This document shows positions 34,658 through 43,078 of a DNA stretch of 64,000 nt, in pieces. Origin of the DNA: Marinomonas posidonica_A (GTDB lineage: Bacteria > Pseudomonadota > Gammaproteobacteria > Pseudomonadales > Marinomonadaceae). The notes beneath the pieces are model-generated. The model saw nothing but the letters and a program-made list of their open reading frames with translations, searched no databases and was not told the DNA's origin. The stretch covers positions 186,001 to 250,000 of the forward strand of contig NZ_JBHZSP010000004.1 of the NCBI RefSeq assembly GCF_043643765.1, read 5' to 3'. Position numbers and translations under genes: made by a program. Each line of letters opens with the position of its first letter. Within the stretch, counting starts at the first letter, position 1.

Positions 34658-36274
34658 TTAGTGCTTGATGATGTACATGTCGCGAACGTACACGTTATCT
34701 TCTGGGTTAGGCATGTAGCCGCCTAAATAGCTTTTCACTAGGCGCTTCTCGGTATACTGATAAATGGGGGCGACTGCCATGTCTTGCTCAATGGCAATCT
34801 CTTCTGCCTTGTTATAGTTTTCAGCAGGGTTCTGCATGGTGCGAGCATCGTGTAGCAGCTTATCGTAGTTGGCGTTGCTGTACTTACCGTCGTTATTTCC
34901 GTGAGTGGTTGTTAGTAGATCAAGCATAGTGGAGGCTTCGTTGTAATCCCCAATCCAACCGGCACGAGCAACGTCAAATTGCTGATGTTTTTTGGTTTCC
35001 AAGTAGGTTTTCCATTCTTGGTTTTCCAACGTCACTTGTACTCCTAAGGTTTTTTTCCACATGGAAGCAATCGCAATGGCGATCTTCTTATGGTTCTCGT
35101 TGGTGTTGTACAGAAGCTTGAAGGACAGTGGGTTGCTCTTATCGAAGCCGGCTTCTTCTAGTAAGGCTTGCGCTTTTTGATTACGCTGCTTCTGAGTCCA
35201 AGTCGCGTAATCCGGTGTCTCTGGGTTAAAGTCATTGACCACTTCTGGGGTGAATGAATACGCAGGGATTTCACCAACGCCTGTGACGTATTTGGTAATC
35301 ACATCGCGATCAATGGCATAAGATAAGGCTTTACGGACACGGACATCGTTGTAAGGCGCTTTGGTGGTATTAAATTGGTAGTAATAGGTGCCCAATTTAG
35401 GTGTGACCACGACTTCGTCAGGAATGTCTCGGAGAAGTTGTTTGTAATGATCGTTGGGTAATTCGTAGCTCAAATCCATCTGACCCGCTTGGAAACGTTT
35501 TAGCTCCGCATTAGGGGATTCAATTGGCAAATAAGTAACTTTGTTGATGACGGTTTTCGCATCGTTCCAATAGTGTTGGTTACGAGTAAAGACCATCTTC
35601 TCGTTGACAATCCACTCGTCCATTTTATAGGCACCGTTTGAGACCATGTGTTCAGGTTTCGTCCAATCATCGCCCCACTTTTCGACCACTTTTTTCGGCA
35701 CAGGAAACATGTTTTGGTGTGAGGTCATCTTCACAAAGTAAGGCACTGGACGCTCTAATGTGACTTGGAAAGTATAATCATCAAGCGCTTTGACACCTAA
35801 AGTCGATGGCTCGGCTTCGCCAGCGATGATTTTGGAGGCGTTTACAATGGATGGAATTTCCATGAACCAGGCATAAGGAGAGGCCGTTGCAGGATCAACA
35901 GAGCGAGTGAAGGCAAATACAAAGTCTTCTGCGGTAACGGGTTCGCCGTTAGACCATTTTGCGTCTTTACGAAGGTGGAATGTGTATTGAGTGTTGTCCG
36001 CGTTAACATCGTAACTTGTTGCGACACCTGGGATTTGATTGCCGTCGCCGTCTTGATTATACAAACCTTCAAATAGGTCTTTAGAACGAATAGAGCCTGG
36101 TGTGCCTTCAATTTTTTGCGGATCAAGCGTGGCTGGCTCTGAGCCACCACCACGAACTAATTCTTGTTTGTCGGCTAAGACAACACCTGCAGGTACATCT
36201 GCGGCTTGCACTTGCAGTGTGCTAATAGACGCGACCAGTACGGCACTGGCGATGAGTGTTTTTGAGATAGTCAT
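34658..36274 (-). CDS. oppA: Oligopeptide ABC transporter substrate-binding protein OppA
   Basis: A 538-residue periplasmic peptide-binding protein (SBP family 5). A Sec signal peptide covers about residues 1-24 (ending LQVQA|AD). The OppA/MppA features are RGGGSEPATLDPQKIEGTPG, LFEGLYNQDGDGNQIPGVA, TYTFHLRKDAKWSNGEPVTA-type sequence in 85-120, RVRKALSYAIDRD, and the AGWIGDYNEASTMLDLL region. It heads oppABCDF. The ~220-base gap to the divergent cysZ holds both promoters. Confidence 0.93.
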   Translation of the reverse strand: MTISKTLIASAVLVASISTLQVQAADVPAGVVLADKQELVRGGGSEPATLDPQKIEGTPGSIRSKDLFEGLYNQDGDGNQIPGVATSYDVNADNTQYTFHLRKDAKWSNGEPVTAEDFVFAFTRSVDPATASPYAWFMEIPSIVNASKIIAGEAEPSTLGVKALDDYTFQVTLERPVPYFVKMTSHQNMFPVPKKVVEKWGDDWTKPEHMVSNGAYKMDEWIVNEKMVFTRNQHYWNDAKTVINKVTYLPIESPNAELKRFQAGQMDLSYELPNDHYKQLLRDIPDEVVVTPKLGTYYYQFNTTKAPYNDVRVRKALSYAIDRDVITKYVTGVGEIPAYSFTPEVVNDFNPETPDYATWTQKQRNQKAQALLEEAGFDKSNPLSFKLLYNTNENHKKIAIAIASMWKKTLGVQVTLENQEWKTYLETKKHQQFDVARAGWIGDYNEASTMLDLLTTTHGNNDGKYSNANYDKLLHDARTMQNPAENYNKAEEIAIEQDMAVAPIYQYTEKRLVKSYLGGYMPNPEDNVYVRDMYIIKH

Positions 36275-36498
36275 ATCGTTCCCTTTGTTGGTTAGCTGTT
36301 AGATGTGCTCTGTTATTGTGAGGCGTTTGAATTGCACCATTCAGATTCGCCCTTAAGCTTCCATAGTTCATTAATTAACAAAAGGTCACAATCGAAATTC
36401 CGTATTGCCTTATACGTCTAGTAAATGTGGAGACGTGAAGGGGCTCGTGATATTCTCAAACAGGTTTGATAGGAAAGATTGATAGGGTTGAATTTATT

Positions 36499-37278
36499 TT
36501 GATTACACAACCATTTAAAGCGGCTGGGGCTTTTTTGAAGGCCTTACCGTTAATTGCGTCAAAAGAATTAAGACTGTTTATTTTAGCGCCACTACTGGCA
36601 AACTTTTTGTTGATTGCGCTGATCTACATGGTGGCGTTTAGCTATTTTCAAGACATATTAAATTGGGCGATGGGTTTTTTACCGGATTGGCTGTCGTTTA
36701 TCAGCTGGCTCTTGGATTTGATTTTTGGGGCGGTCATCGCGGTCTTATTGTTTTACAGCTTTTCAATAGGAGTCAATATATTAGCGGCTCCTTTTATGGC
36801 GTTTCTAGCGGAAAAAGTAGAAGAAAAGACCACTGGAAAAGTGTTTGATGAACGTCTGACTGCCAGTGTAATTTTGGCGGTGATTGGCCGTAGCTTGCAA
36901 CGAGAGATGCAGAAGGTACTGTACTTTGTTCCGCGTTTCTTACTACTGCTAGTACTTTCTTTTATCCCTTTAGTGAATGTCATTGCGCCGGTTCTGCTGT
37001 TATTGTTTTCTGCTTGGATGCTTGCCCTACAATATATGGACTATGCTTTTGATAATAATAAGGTGTCGTTTTACGAGATGCGAATGGCCCTTAGAACTCA
37101 GCCACTGTTGTGTTGGACGTTTGGTGGCATAGTAATGGTGTCTTTGACCATTCCACTGTTTAATTTGTTTGTGATGCCAATAGCTGTAGTGGCAGCGACT
37201 TTATTATGGGTATCCATCTTTAGGGTAGAGAATGGAGATTTCTCTGCGTTGTTAAACTCTCATAATGGAATGAAATAA
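36499..37278 (+). CDS. cysZ: Sulfate transporter CysZ
   Basis: About 259 residues of the CysZ family, an inner-membrane sulfate permease feeding cysteine synthesis. The pattern is family-typical: FKAAGAFLKALPLIASKELR, a first long helix pair, NILAAPFMAFLAEKVEE, a cytoplasmic loop with REMQKVLYF, and YMDYAFDNNKVSF near the C-terminus. The start is unsure: there is no ATG before residue ~55 of the open frame. I choose a TTG at 36499, which gives the usual CysZ length and has AGGG upstream; an earlier TTG at 36466 is also open. Its TAA overlaps the ATG of the following response regulator by one base. Confidence 0.85.
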   Translation: MITQPFKAAGAFLKALPLIASKELRLFILAPLLANFLLIALIYMVAFSYFQDILNWAMGFLPDWLSFISWLLDLIFGAVIAVLLFYSFSIGVNILAAPFMAFLAEKVEEKTTGKVFDERLTASVILAVIGRSLQREMQKVLYFVPRFLLLLVLSFIPLVNVIAPVLLLLFSAWMLALQYMDYAFDNNKVSFYEMRMALRTQPLLCWTFGGIVMVSLTIPLFNLFVMPIAVVAATLLWVSIFRVENGDFSALLNSHNGMK

Positions 37279-38129
37279 TGTCGCTTAAAATATTGGTCGT
37301 GGACGATGCTTCGTTCACACGAGATTTGATTCGCCGAACCTTACGTAAGCAGTTTCCTGCCGTAGAGATTGAAGACGCTGTCAATGGCCGTAAAGCTCAG
37401 CAGTTAATGAATAAAACCCAGTTTGATATGGTGTTATGTGACTGGGAAATGCCTGAGATGACGGGCGTTGAATTGTTAAAGTGGTGCCGCGAACAACCTA
37501 AGTATCAAAAAGACGATGTGCCTTTTGTGATGATTACCAGCCGAGGCGACAAAGATCATGTAGTGGAGGCGGTACAAGCGGGCGTCACAGATTATTTGGG
37601 CAAGCCCTTTTCAGGTGAACAGCTGGTCAACAAGGTGTTAGGAGCGGCGAAAAAGCATAAGTTGGCTGGGAAGCTGACGGCACAAAAACCTAGGGCGGCG
37701 AGTGGTTCACCACAGGGTATCGCGGCCGCTTCCATTGATGTATTGATGGGTGGAGGAAGCGGTGCGACCAAAGCGGCGAAAACGCCTAAAATCGTGAACC
37801 CAAGTGAAGCAGAAGTTAGCGTTAAAGATGTTAAAATTCCAACCTTAGTTCGCTTTGAAAATAAGCAGTTTCGTTGCATGGTGATTCAATTCAGTAAGCA
37901 AGAAGCGTCTATGCTGATTAAGAGTGATGACGTGGTGCCTCAAGTATTAGGGCAAGCAGTACTGGATTTAGAACACAAATCCACCATTAATCGCCTAAAT
38001 TACTACGTACAATCTGTGGCCACGACAGAAAAGAAGCATGACTCAACTTTCTTAACCGTTGGTTTGCGCTTAATAGATCAAGATGCAGAAAAAGAAACTT
38101 TCATTAAGAGTTTGTTTGACGCTTTATAA
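37278..38129 (+). CDS. Response regulator with C-terminal PilZ-like domain
   Basis: A 283-residue cytoplasmic protein. Residues 1-125 are a complete CheY-like receiver: acidic pocket Asp9-Asp10, phospho-acceptor Asp55 (MVLCDWEMPEM), Thr/Ser in MITSRG and Lys in DYLGKPFS. A ~60-residue Ala/Gly/Lys-rich linker follows. Residues ~185-283 form a beta-rich domain (TLVRFENKQFRCMVIQFSKQ) that looks PilZ-like, but the RxxxR c-di-GMP motif is not clear. No DNA-binding domain is seen. Translation is coupled to cysZ (TAATG). A partner kinase is not adjacent; phoR is convergent and already has PhoB. Confidence 0.75.
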   Translation: MSLKILVVDDASFTRDLIRRTLRKQFPAVEIEDAVNGRKAQQLMNKTQFDMVLCDWEMPEMTGVELLKWCREQPKYQKDDVPFVMITSRGDKDHVVEAVQAGVTDYLGKPFSGEQLVNKVLGAAKKHKLAGKLTAQKPRAASGSPQGIAAASIDVLMGGGSGATKAAKTPKIVNPSEAEVSVKDVKIPTLVRFENKQFRCMVIQFSKQEASMLIKSDDVVPQVLGQAVLDLEHKSTINRLNYYVQSVATTEKKHDSTFLTVGLRLIDQDAEKETFIKSLFDAL

Positions 38130-38162
38130 GTCTCGACATTGAAAACTCATACAGTGAGCAAG

Positions 38163-38196
38163 AAGGCGCTACAGGTGACGGTAGCGCCTTTTTTTA
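38163..38196. terminator. Bidirectional terminator
   Basis: AAGGCGCTAC and GTAGCGCCTT form a 10-bp stem with a T7 run on the plus side. It separates the response regulator gene from the convergent phoR. Confidence 0.85.
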
Positions 38197-39519
38197 TTCA
38201 CTTAGGGTGCTGGTGGTTTGGGTGACGGTATCTTTGCGTACACGGCTAGCAGGGAAGTGACAGGAGAAGGTACTGCCAGTGCCAGGCAAGCTGCGGATTT
38301 GTAGTTTGGCTTCATGATGTAAGAGAACGTGTTTCACGATGGCAAGCCCTAAGCCAGTGCCACCCGTTTTTGAGCCACGTCCCTTATCAACTCGGAAAAA
38401 GCGCTCTGTGAGCCGCGGGATGTGTCGAGGGTCAATTCCTAACCCTTGGTCTTTTACTGAAAAAATGCCATTCAACTCACTGGATTCCCATTTAATATTG
38501 ATCTCGCCACCGTCAGGTGAGTATTTGACAGCATTGACAATTAAGTTGGAAAAAGCACTGTAGAGTTCTTTATAAGAGCCATAAATTCGAGCGTCTTCAG
38601 AGATCTGAGTAACCAACTTGTGTTGATCCGTCATGATGGCCGTGGTGGTTTTTAGAATCGCCTCTACGATGTCTGATACGCGATACCATTGATTCTCTTC
38701 ACGTTTGTCATCGCTCTCAAGACGAGATAGCAACAATAAGTCTTCAATCAGTTGTTCCATCCGAACAGACTGCTCTGCCATGTTTACGATGCCTTTTTGC
38801 ATGCTTTTGGGCAGGTTGTCTTTAAACATATCTAAGGTTTCAACATAGCCTTTAATGACGGTTAGAGGGGTTTTTAACTCATGAGAAGCATTGGCGACAA
38901 AGTCTTTGCGCATCTGCTCTAACAGGTGTAATCGCGTCACATCACGAACGAAAATAAGATGATCGTTTTTATCGTATAAGGTGGTTTGAACTTCTAGGTA
39001 GACACCGTCTTTTGCTGGAGACTTAATGACCAGAGGTTCGCCAAAACGCTTTTGCGAAAAATAGCGGAAGAATTCTGGGCTGCGCACAATGTTGGTTATC
39101 ACTTGTCCACGGTCAACGGGTCGCATTAAGCCTAAGAAATGAGCTGCTGAATTGTTCCACCATTCGAGGTTGCCTTGGTTGTCCGCCATAATCACACCTT
39201 CTTTGAGTGCGCTGGTGGAGCTTTCAATCCGCGTTAAGGCTTGTCGCATACGACGTTTGGATTTTCGCTGTTTCTTTTGCAAGCGATATACTGCGTCAAA
39301 CACTTCTCCCCAAATACCACTCGACTCTGGCGGAGCGGCACGTCCTGAATGACGTAGCCAGTTATGGAATTGATACAGCTGGTATAGCTGCCAGTATAAG
39401 GTTCCTAGGGTATACAGCAGTAGAACAGCCAAAAAATGGCCAAGGATATAGCCAATTACGGCACAGGCGATAAAACCTGTTAACCAAGAAAGAATGGTGT
39501 TCCGCCAAATGGTTTTCAT
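38194..39519 (-). CDS. phoR: Phosphate regulon sensor kinase PhoR
   Basis: A 441-residue inner-membrane histidine kinase. Two close N-terminal helices (~10-45), no sizeable periplasmic domain, a charged linker, a PAS domain (~105-200: ESSTSALKEGVIMADNQG, LEWWNNSAAHFLGL), the H-box ANASHELKTPLTVIKGY, an N-box FSNLIVNAVKYSPDGGEI, G1 KDQGLGIDPRHIPRLTERF and G2 GGTGLGLAIVKHVL. The lack of a periplasmic sensor domain is normal for PhoR, which takes its signal from PstSCAB-PhoU. Its ATG overlaps the phoB stop by four bases. Confidence 0.95.
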   Translation of the reverse strand: MKTIWRNTILSWLTGFIACAVIGYILGHFLAVLLLYTLGTLYWQLYQLYQFHNWLRHSGRAAPPESSGIWGEVFDAVYRLQKKQRKSKRRMRQALTRIESSTSALKEGVIMADNQGNLEWWNNSAAHFLGLMRPVDRGQVITNIVRSPEFFRYFSQKRFGEPLVIKSPAKDGVYLEVQTTLYDKNDHLIFVRDVTRLHLLEQMRKDFVANASHELKTPLTVIKGYVETLDMFKDNLPKSMQKGIVNMAEQSVRMEQLIEDLLLLSRLESDDKREENQWYRVSDIVEAILKTTTAIMTDQHKLVTQISEDARIYGSYKELYSAFSNLIVNAVKYSPDGGEINIKWESSELNGIFSVKDQGLGIDPRHIPRLTERFFRVDKGRGSKTGGTGLGLAIVKHVLLHHEAKLQIRSLPGTGSTFSCHFPASRVRKDTVTQTTSTLSE

Positions 39520-40211
39520 ACCGACCTTTTTGCTGAAAAACGGTAACCTGTGCCTCGCACGGTTTGAATCAAGAAATCATGACTGTCACCAATGGCTTTA
39601 CGTAAACGACGAATATGCACATCAACGGTACGCTCTTCGACATAGACGTTGCCTCCCCAAACTTGATCCAATAGCTGTGCTCTTGAATAGGCTCGTTCTT
39701 GGTGAGTCATTAAAAATTTGAGTAAACGATATTCTGTTGGCCCCATGTCCAGAGGACGAGCGCCAATAGTGACACGTTGACTAATCGGATCTAGGGTAAG
39801 GCCTTCGACTTCGATGGGTTCATCAATGCCCTGTGGCGTTGCTCGGCGTAGTACGGCTTTGAGACGCGCCACTAATTCACGTGGTGAAAAAGGCTTGGTG
39901 ATGTAATCATCCGCCCCGACTTCTAAACCTTGAATTTTATTGTCTTCTTCACTTTTGGCCGTCAGCATGATGACTGGAATTTCGGCCGTGGTACTGTCTT
40001 TTTTGATGCGGCGAGTTAACTCGATACCGCTGCCACCAGGCATCATCCAGTCGACCAAAATTAAATCTGGTCGATGGTCCACGATAATTTCGTGAGCTTG
40101 CTGAATATTTTCGGCTTCCATGTATTCATAGCCAGCCATCTCTAAAGCAATGGCAATCATCTCGCGAATAGAAGATTCATCATCAATAATTAAAACTTTT
40201 TTACCGGTCAC
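39516..40211 (-). CDS. phoB: Phosphate regulon response regulator PhoB
   Basis: A 231-residue OmpR-type response regulator. The receiver has Asp10-Asp11, phospho-acceptor Asp54 (LILVDWMMPG) and Lys in DYITKPFSPREL; the C-terminal winged helix shows GPTEYRLLKFLMTH and VDVHIRRLRKAI. I choose a GTG at 40209-40211 over the ATG at 40226: GAGGG is spaced eight bases from the GTG, the protein then begins MTGKKVLIIDDE like other PhoB proteins, and the promoter leaves too short a leader for the upstream ATG. It activates the Pho regulon, including pstSCAB here. A Pho box upstream suggests autoregulation. Confidence 0.95.
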   Translation of the reverse strand: MTGKKVLIIDDESSIREMIAIALEMAGYEYMEAENIQQAHEIIVDHRPDLILVDWMMPGGSGIELTRRIKKDSTTAEIPVIMLTAKSEEDNKIQGLEVGADDYITKPFSPRELVARLKAVLRRATPQGIDEPIEVEGLTLDPISQRVTIGARPLDMGPTEYRLLKFLMTHQERAYSRAQLLDQVWGGNVYVEERTVDVHIRRLRKAIGDSHDFLIQTVRGTGYRFSAKRSV

Positions 40212-40257
40212 AGGATCTACCCTCATCTCAGGAACGGTTTTATTAAAGCGAGCAATT

Positions 40258-40281
40258 ATGACAATTTAGTTAAACTGTCAT
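40258..40281 (-). promoter_or_regulatory. Palindromic Pho box upstream of phoB
   Basis: On the minus strand, GTTTAAC-TAAA-TTGTCAT resembles the pstS box, and ten bases further TTTAAT fits a -10. The 24-base site is nearly a palindrome: the plus strand also reads ATTTAGT-TAAA-CTGTCAT. This supports PhoB control of phoBR. Confidence 0.6.
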
Positions 40282-40295
40282 AACTTTGCCACATA

Positions 40296-41150
40296 TTAAG
40301 TAAAATAGCTGATAACCAAACCGATAAAGACACAGCATCCAATGCGGTTGTTCTCTAGAAAAGAGCGAAAACAAGCTTGCCTATCTCTGTCTTTTGCTTG
40401 TTGATATTGCTTATAAAACAACCAGATGCAAATCAACAAAGCCAGAAAATAAGGCCAACCCAGTGTGGCGAAGAAGCCGATCCATGTCAAAAGGGATAAG
40501 GTTAAAGCTTGTAAACACACAATGACCAATAGATCGTACTGGCCGAAGAGTATTGCAGTCGATTTGATGCCGACTTTTAAATCGTCTGGTCGGTCGGTCA
40601 TCGCGTAGTAAGTGTCATAAGCGATCGTCCAGAAGCAATTAGCCAGAAACAGCATCCACAGAATAGGGTCGTTTAAACTGCCTCCTTGTGCGCTGTAAGC
40701 CATAGGAATGGCCCAAGAGAAGGCCAAACCAAGAAAAAGCTGAGGCAGATGGGTATAACGCTTCATAAATGGGTACAGAGCAGCCAAACCAAGACCGACA
40801 AAGGACAGTAATATGGTTTGCAAATCAGTTAATAGCACCAAACAGAAACTGAGTAAGGATAAGCCTGTAAACAGAGCAAGGGCTTCTTTTTCAGACACTC
40901 GTCCAGAGGGGAGAGGACGGTTCTTCGTTCGATCAACATGGCCATCTACCTTTCGATCCGCATAGTCATTGATCACGCAACCTGCCGATCGCATGCTAAA
41001 TACCCCTAAGACGAAAATCACTAACAAAGACCAGTCTGGTCGCCCATCGGCGGCTAGCCAAAGCGCCCATAAAGTGGGCCACATTAAGAGTAATGAGCCG
41101 ATTGGGCGATTAAAACGGGTGAGTTCTGCGTAATCTTTTAGCTTGTTCAT
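40296..41150 (-). CDS. ubiA: 4-hydroxybenzoate octaprenyltransferase UbiA
   Basis: A 284-residue inner-membrane prenyltransferase that adds the polyprenyl tail to 4-hydroxybenzoate in ubiquinone synthesis. Both Asp-rich metal/diphosphate motifs are intact: CVINDYADRKVDGHVDRTKN and AYDTYYAMTDRPDD. About eight membrane helices follow the opening DYAELTRFNRPIGSLLLMWP. Its start overlaps the ubiC stop by four bases, the common ubiCA pair. Confidence 0.96.
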   Translation of the reverse strand: MNKLKDYAELTRFNRPIGSLLLMWPTLWALWLAADGRPDWSLLVIFVLGVFSMRSAGCVINDYADRKVDGHVDRTKNRPLPSGRVSEKEALALFTGLSLLSFCLVLLTDLQTILLSFVGLGLAALYPFMKRYTHLPQLFLGLAFSWAIPMAYSAQGGSLNDPILWMLFLANCFWTIAYDTYYAMTDRPDDLKVGIKSTAILFGQYDLLVIVCLQALTLSLLTWIGFFATLGWPYFLALLICIWLFYKQYQQAKDRDRQACFRSFLENNRIGCCVFIGLVISYFT

Positions 41151-41707
41151 AGCAATCCAAAGGGCGATTTGAAATGAGAGATTGTGTCAAATATGGCTTC
41201 ATTTACCAAGATACCAACACCATATTGATGAAATACCGAGCGTCTTGCCCAAACACTATGGGGTTGATCTGGAAACATCGCCGCAGGTAATTCCGTAATT
41301 TCAATCGGGCTACGGGAGAGGGTGCGATGTTGGAAAAGATAACCGCCTAATGGCTTGTCTTTTAAATGAGGAACTTGACGCCAGTGACCAAGTAACGAGC
41401 GAGCAGGAATAATTGAGCGAGCATAGATCACGGTTTGACCATCCAGTTTTAACAGGACAGTGCGGATGCGGACGGCTTCTCTTGGCTTTAATTTGAGCTT
41501 ACGCCTTTCTCGCAGACTGGCCGTGCCCCATTTATCTTCAATCACGTCGACACTGAGTTTGCCAATGCGCTGTAATTTACTGGTTAATGATTTATCTGTG
41601 GTTAACCAAGGCCATAAATAGCTGGGTATTTTGGTTTTACTAACACAATGAGCAGGTTGCCAACGGTAGTCAAATTGTTTGGTGGCAAGTGAATTAAGGC
41701 GAGTCAT
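41147..41707 (-). CDS. ubiC: Chorismate pyruvate-lyase UbiC
   Basis: A 186-residue soluble enzyme splitting chorismate into 4-hydroxybenzoate and pyruvate, the first step of ubiquinone synthesis. Family features are REAVRIRTVLLKLDGQ (with the active-site Arg), ARSIIPARSLLGHWRQVPHL, KPLGGYLFQ and the C-terminal GILVNEAIFD with the catalytic Glu. ubiA follows with a four-base overlap. Six bases separate it from the HDOD gene upstream, so the three may be co-transcribed. Confidence 0.93.
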   Translation of the reverse strand: MTRLNSLATKQFDYRWQPAHCVSKTKIPSYLWPWLTTDKSLTSKLQRIGKLSVDVIEDKWGTASLRERRKLKLKPREAVRIRTVLLKLDGQTVIYARSIIPARSLLGHWRQVPHLKDKPLGGYLFQHRTLSRSPIEITELPAAMFPDQPHSVWARRSVFHQYGVGILVNEAIFDTISHFKSPFGLL

Positions 41708-41713
41708 ACAATG

Positions 41714-42982
41714 TTAGGCATTCATTTTATCGATAAGAGAAACCATCTTATGTAGCTCATGAGAAGACTGATATACCTCTTTTCGGCACGTTTCTGCTTG
41801 CTCTACGTCTAAGCCCACTTCGACCAACACCGATGGATCTATATCCAAATCATTGCGCAGTTGATGAGAAACATAGAGAAGTTTGGCTAATGTAGCGTGT
41901 TCACCATAATAGTGTGGCTTTTTGCTGTAGCGAATGGCTGTCCAAATGTTGTCTGGTAAACTCCAGTAACGTAACAGCCAAGACCCTAGCTGTTCCTTGG
42001 TAAAGTGCAGGATTTGCATTTCGACTAATTCACTGGGTAAGTGTGCATTGGCTTCATAATATCGGGATAAAATCGAAAAGTGCGGTGGTAAAATACTACT
42101 GATGGCCAAATAACCGAAGTTTTGCAAAAGACCGGCAAGATAAGCGTGACCCAGTTTAGGACGTTTTTCGTTGGGCATGGCTTTTACTAAGGCTTCCATT
42201 AAGACGGCATTGGAAACCGAATCCAACCAAAAATTTTCATAATGTCTTGGACCATTATCAGGCGCGTGGAAGGCATTGCCCATCGATAAGCCCAGCGCCA
42301 GATTCATCACCATATCAAACCCCAGCACCCGAATGATGGCATCTTCGACTGACTCAATTGTCCCAGGGGCACCATAGTAAGGGGACGACGCCCAACTGAT
42401 GACCTGTGCTGCTAAGCTTGGGTCCAGTGCGATGACCTCACACAATTCATCCGTGCCAGCGGTTTGGTCTGCGGACAAGCGGATAATACGGTGAGAAGAA
42501 GCCGGTAGTGGTGGAATCTCTAAGGTTTCTTCGAGGCGCTGTTTAAGACGAATCGACTGAAAACGGCCAAGCGCTTCTAGTATCTGCTCTTCATCATTCT
42601 CATGATTATCCGCCGGACGTTTGATGTTATCGATATCGAGTGAAATGTCTTCAAAGCGATTCAAAGGGCCGCTAAACATGGTTTTCAATTCATCGGAGCG
42701 GATTTCATGATACGGACCGTCGGACTTTAATCGTATCAGTACTTTTGGCTCGGCTAATAAGCTGGATTCAATAATGCTCGACACACTGTTGGGTTTGATC
42801 AGTGGGTCGCCCTCACTGTTGAAGTTAGTGATGGGTTCAAAACGTCGTTTAGTGATGCGAGAAACAGCGGCAATGTCTAACATATGTTGTTCAGGAAAAA
42901 TCACCTGTAAACGGCCTGTATGGTCTGCTAGATGTACCACTCGCAGTCGCTTGCTGGGCTGTTGATCGGCTGAGATTTCCAT
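41714..42982 (-). CDS. HDOD domain protein, non-catalytic
   Basis: A 422-residue cytoplasmic protein. The N-terminal ~130 residues (VVHLADHTGRLQVIFPEQHM) are a separate domain of unclear family, perhaps YbaK-like as in some Pseudomonas HDOD proteins. Residues ~155-360 form an HDOD domain: LPASSHRIIRLSADQTAG, LDPSLAAQVISWASSPYYG, SVEDAIIRVLGFDMVMNLAL and AYLAGLLQNFGYLAISSIL. The position where HD phosphohydrolases have His-Asp reads Gln-Asn (LLQNFG), so hydrolysis is not expected; HDOD proteins act as signalling scaffolds. A terminator separates it from the upstream aap operon. Confidence 0.82.
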   Translation of the reverse strand: MEISADQQPSKRLRVVHLADHTGRLQVIFPEQHMLDIAAVSRITKRRFEPITNFNSEGDPLIKPNSVSSIIESSLLAEPKVLIRLKSDGPYHEIRSDELKTMFSGPLNRFEDISLDIDNIKRPADNHENDEEQILEALGRFQSIRLKQRLEETLEIPPLPASSHRIIRLSADQTAGTDELCEVIALDPSLAAQVISWASSPYYGAPGTIESVEDAIIRVLGFDMVMNLALGLSMGNAFHAPDNGPRHYENFWLDSVSNAVLMEALVKAMPNEKRPKLGHAYLAGLLQNFGYLAISSILPPHFSILSRYYEANAHLPSELVEMQILHFTKEQLGSWLLRYWSLPDNIWTAIRYSKKPHYYGEHATLAKLLYVSHQLRNDLDIDPSVLVEVGLDVEQAETCRKEVYQSSHELHKMVSLIDKMNA

Positions 42983-43013
42983 ATATTTTCTCTGTTAGAA
43001 CAAGGATTAATTA

Positions 43014-43045
43014 AACTAAAAAAGCCCCTATGATAGGGGCTTTTG
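43014..43045 (-). terminator. Terminator of the aap operon
   Basis: AAAAGCCCCTAT and ATAGGGGCTTTT face each other over one base (43020-43044), with a T run on the minus strand. It lies 34 bases after the aapP stop. Confidence 0.85.
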
Positions 43046-43078
43046 CAAATATAACAGATTTTAAAGATAAATATCGAA

